From assembly GCF_037101375.1 (NCBI RefSeq), contig NZ_AP029019.1:3143001-3207000 (forward strand): a stretch of DNA of 64,000 nucleotides, in the 5' to 3' direction. Positions 63,383 to 64,000 of the stretch are shown here, piece after piece; within the stretch, counting starts at the first letter, position 1, and every line of letters begins with the position of its first letter. The DNA is from Acidovorax sp. DW039 (lineage in GTDB: Bacteria; Pseudomonadota; Gammaproteobacteria; Burkholderiales; Burkholderiaceae_C). A model generated the notes under the pieces. That model had not been told where the DNA came from. It saw only the letters and a program-made list of their open reading frames with translations, and made no database searches. The translations under genes and the position numbers were made by a program.

Positions 63383-64000
63383 TCAGTCGCGCTCGAACAC
63401 CGCAATGCTTTCCACATGCGCGGTGTGCGGAAACATATTGACCATGCCTGCCGCCACGCAGCGGTACCCCGCCAGATGCACCAGCAGCCCGGCATCCCGC
63501 GCCAGGGTTGCAGGGTTGCAACTGACGTACACGATGCGTTTGGGCGCTTGCCAGGTGTGGGCCCCTTCGGGCAGAGGGGGGGCATCTTCCGCACCACGGC
63601 GAGCCTGTTCAATGTCTGCCAGAGCCTTGGCCAATGCAAATGCGCCTTCGCGCGGAGGGTCTACCAGCCACTTGTCGGCCTGCCCATCGGCCACCAGCAT
63701 GGCGGGGGTCATCTCAAAGAGGTTTCGCGCTACAAATTCAGTAGCTGCCAGCGCTTTACCACCGGCCCTTTGAGACTGATTTTGCTTGTAATTCTCGCGC
63801 GAGCGAGCCACCAGGGCCTCGCTGCCCTCAATGCCCAGCACCTCACGGGCCTGGGTGGCCAGCGGCAGGGTGAAGTTGCCCAGGCCGCAGAACCAGTCGA
63901 TGACGCGCTCGTGCTTTTGCACATCCAGCAACCGCAAGGCACGTGACACCAGCACACGGTTGATGTGCGGATTGACCTGCGTGAAGTCTGTGGGCTTGAA
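63383..64000 (-). CDS. rlmD: 23S rRNA (uracil-1939 C5)-methyltransferase RlmD (3' part)
   Basis: The last 205 codons; the 5' end lies beyond 64000. SAM-binding [20 protein letters not shown], substrate loop [15 protein letters not shown] and catalytic [12 protein letters not shown] with the nucleophilic Cys, then [14 protein letters not shown]. It methylates U1939 of 23S rRNA; the [4Fe-4S] Cys cluster would be in the missing N-terminal part. The stretch [17 protein letters not shown] is encoded in frame by a dispersed-repeat copy, in a loop shorter in E. coli RlmD. Confidence 0.92.
   Translation of the reverse strand, partial: FKPTDFTQVNPHINRVLVSRALRLLDVQKHERVIDWFCGLGNFTLPLATQAREVLGIEGSEALVARSRENYKQNQSQRAGGKALAATEFVARNLFEMTPAMLVADGQADKWLVDPPREGAFALAKALADIEQARRGAEDAPPLPEGAHTWQAPKRIVYVSCNPATLARDAGLLVHLAGYRCVAAGMVNMFPHTAHVESIAVFERD
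63729..63775 (+). repeat. Dispersed palindromic repeat inside rlmD, copy J
   Basis: GCTACAAATTCAGTAGCTGC, then CAGCGCTTTACC. It is read through in the rlmD frame on the minus strand without a stop codon. Confidence 0.6.

Overview
The window reads as chromosome of a betaproteobacterium of the family Comamonadaceae, most likely Acidovorax or a close relative. This rests on the high GC content, the Bug/TctC-type solute-binding proteins, the gene order folC-SPOR-cvpA-purF and thrS-infC-rpmI-rplT-pheS-pheT-ihfA-merR, and a short palindromic repeat family whose core resembles GCTATCAAAANNATAGCTGC. I see no prophage, insertion sequence, CRISPR array or integrase; it is ordinary core genome with metabolic and transport islands.

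Layout. 1-2.1 kb: the start of an amino-acid-type ABC binding-protein gene behind a -24/-12 promoter, and the sigma-54 activator that probably controls it. 2.2-3.3 kb: a DUF2325 gene with a Fur-like site and a possible divergent small RNA. 3.3-9.2 kb: tctCBA tricarboxylate transporter, divergent tctDE two-component genes and hslR. 9.3-11.2 kb: an orphan ferric-iron binding protein and a short-chain dehydrogenase behind a LiuR-like palindrome. 11.5-12.2 kb: six tRNA genes (Ala-Glu-Asp twice) in a near-perfect tandem duplication, just after gltX. 12.2-18.0 kb: gltX, purF, cvpA, a SPOR protein and folC. 18.0-30 kb: housekeeping genes (ppnP, argG, murB, yajQ, plsY, ybaK), a hybrid sensor kinase and a degenerate HD-domain protein. 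30-35 kb: Bug binding protein, M20 hydrolase, aldo/keto reductase, alpha/beta hydrolase. 35.2-41 kb: prfB with its programmed frameshift, a HAD phosphatase, pepN, fbp and tRNA-Thr. 41-50.1 kb: a translation-centred minus-strand run, thrS-infC-rpmI-rplT-pheST-ihfA-merR, followed by tRNA-Pro and an OB-fold protein. 50-54 kb: aceA with a palindrome-rich control region, a transporter, rraA and a SWIB-domain protein. 54.5-62.1 kb: iron uptake (siderophore receptor, piuC, bfd, tonB-exbB-exbD, hemP). 62.3-64 kb: a GlcG-like protein, a lipoprotein and the 3' part of rlmD.

The strongest unannotated signals are regulatory. First, a threonine-rich leader peptide and a textbook three-way attenuator upstream of thrS. 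Second, an AUC start codon for infC. Third, a sigma-54 promoter plus upstream dyad next to its activator. Fourth, five Fur-like sites spread over the window, one beside a candidate small RNA. Fifth, about ten copies of a dispersed palindromic repeat, at least two of them read in frame inside protein genes (pepN, rlmD). Protein families are assigned from recognisable motifs in the translations; no database search was possible.
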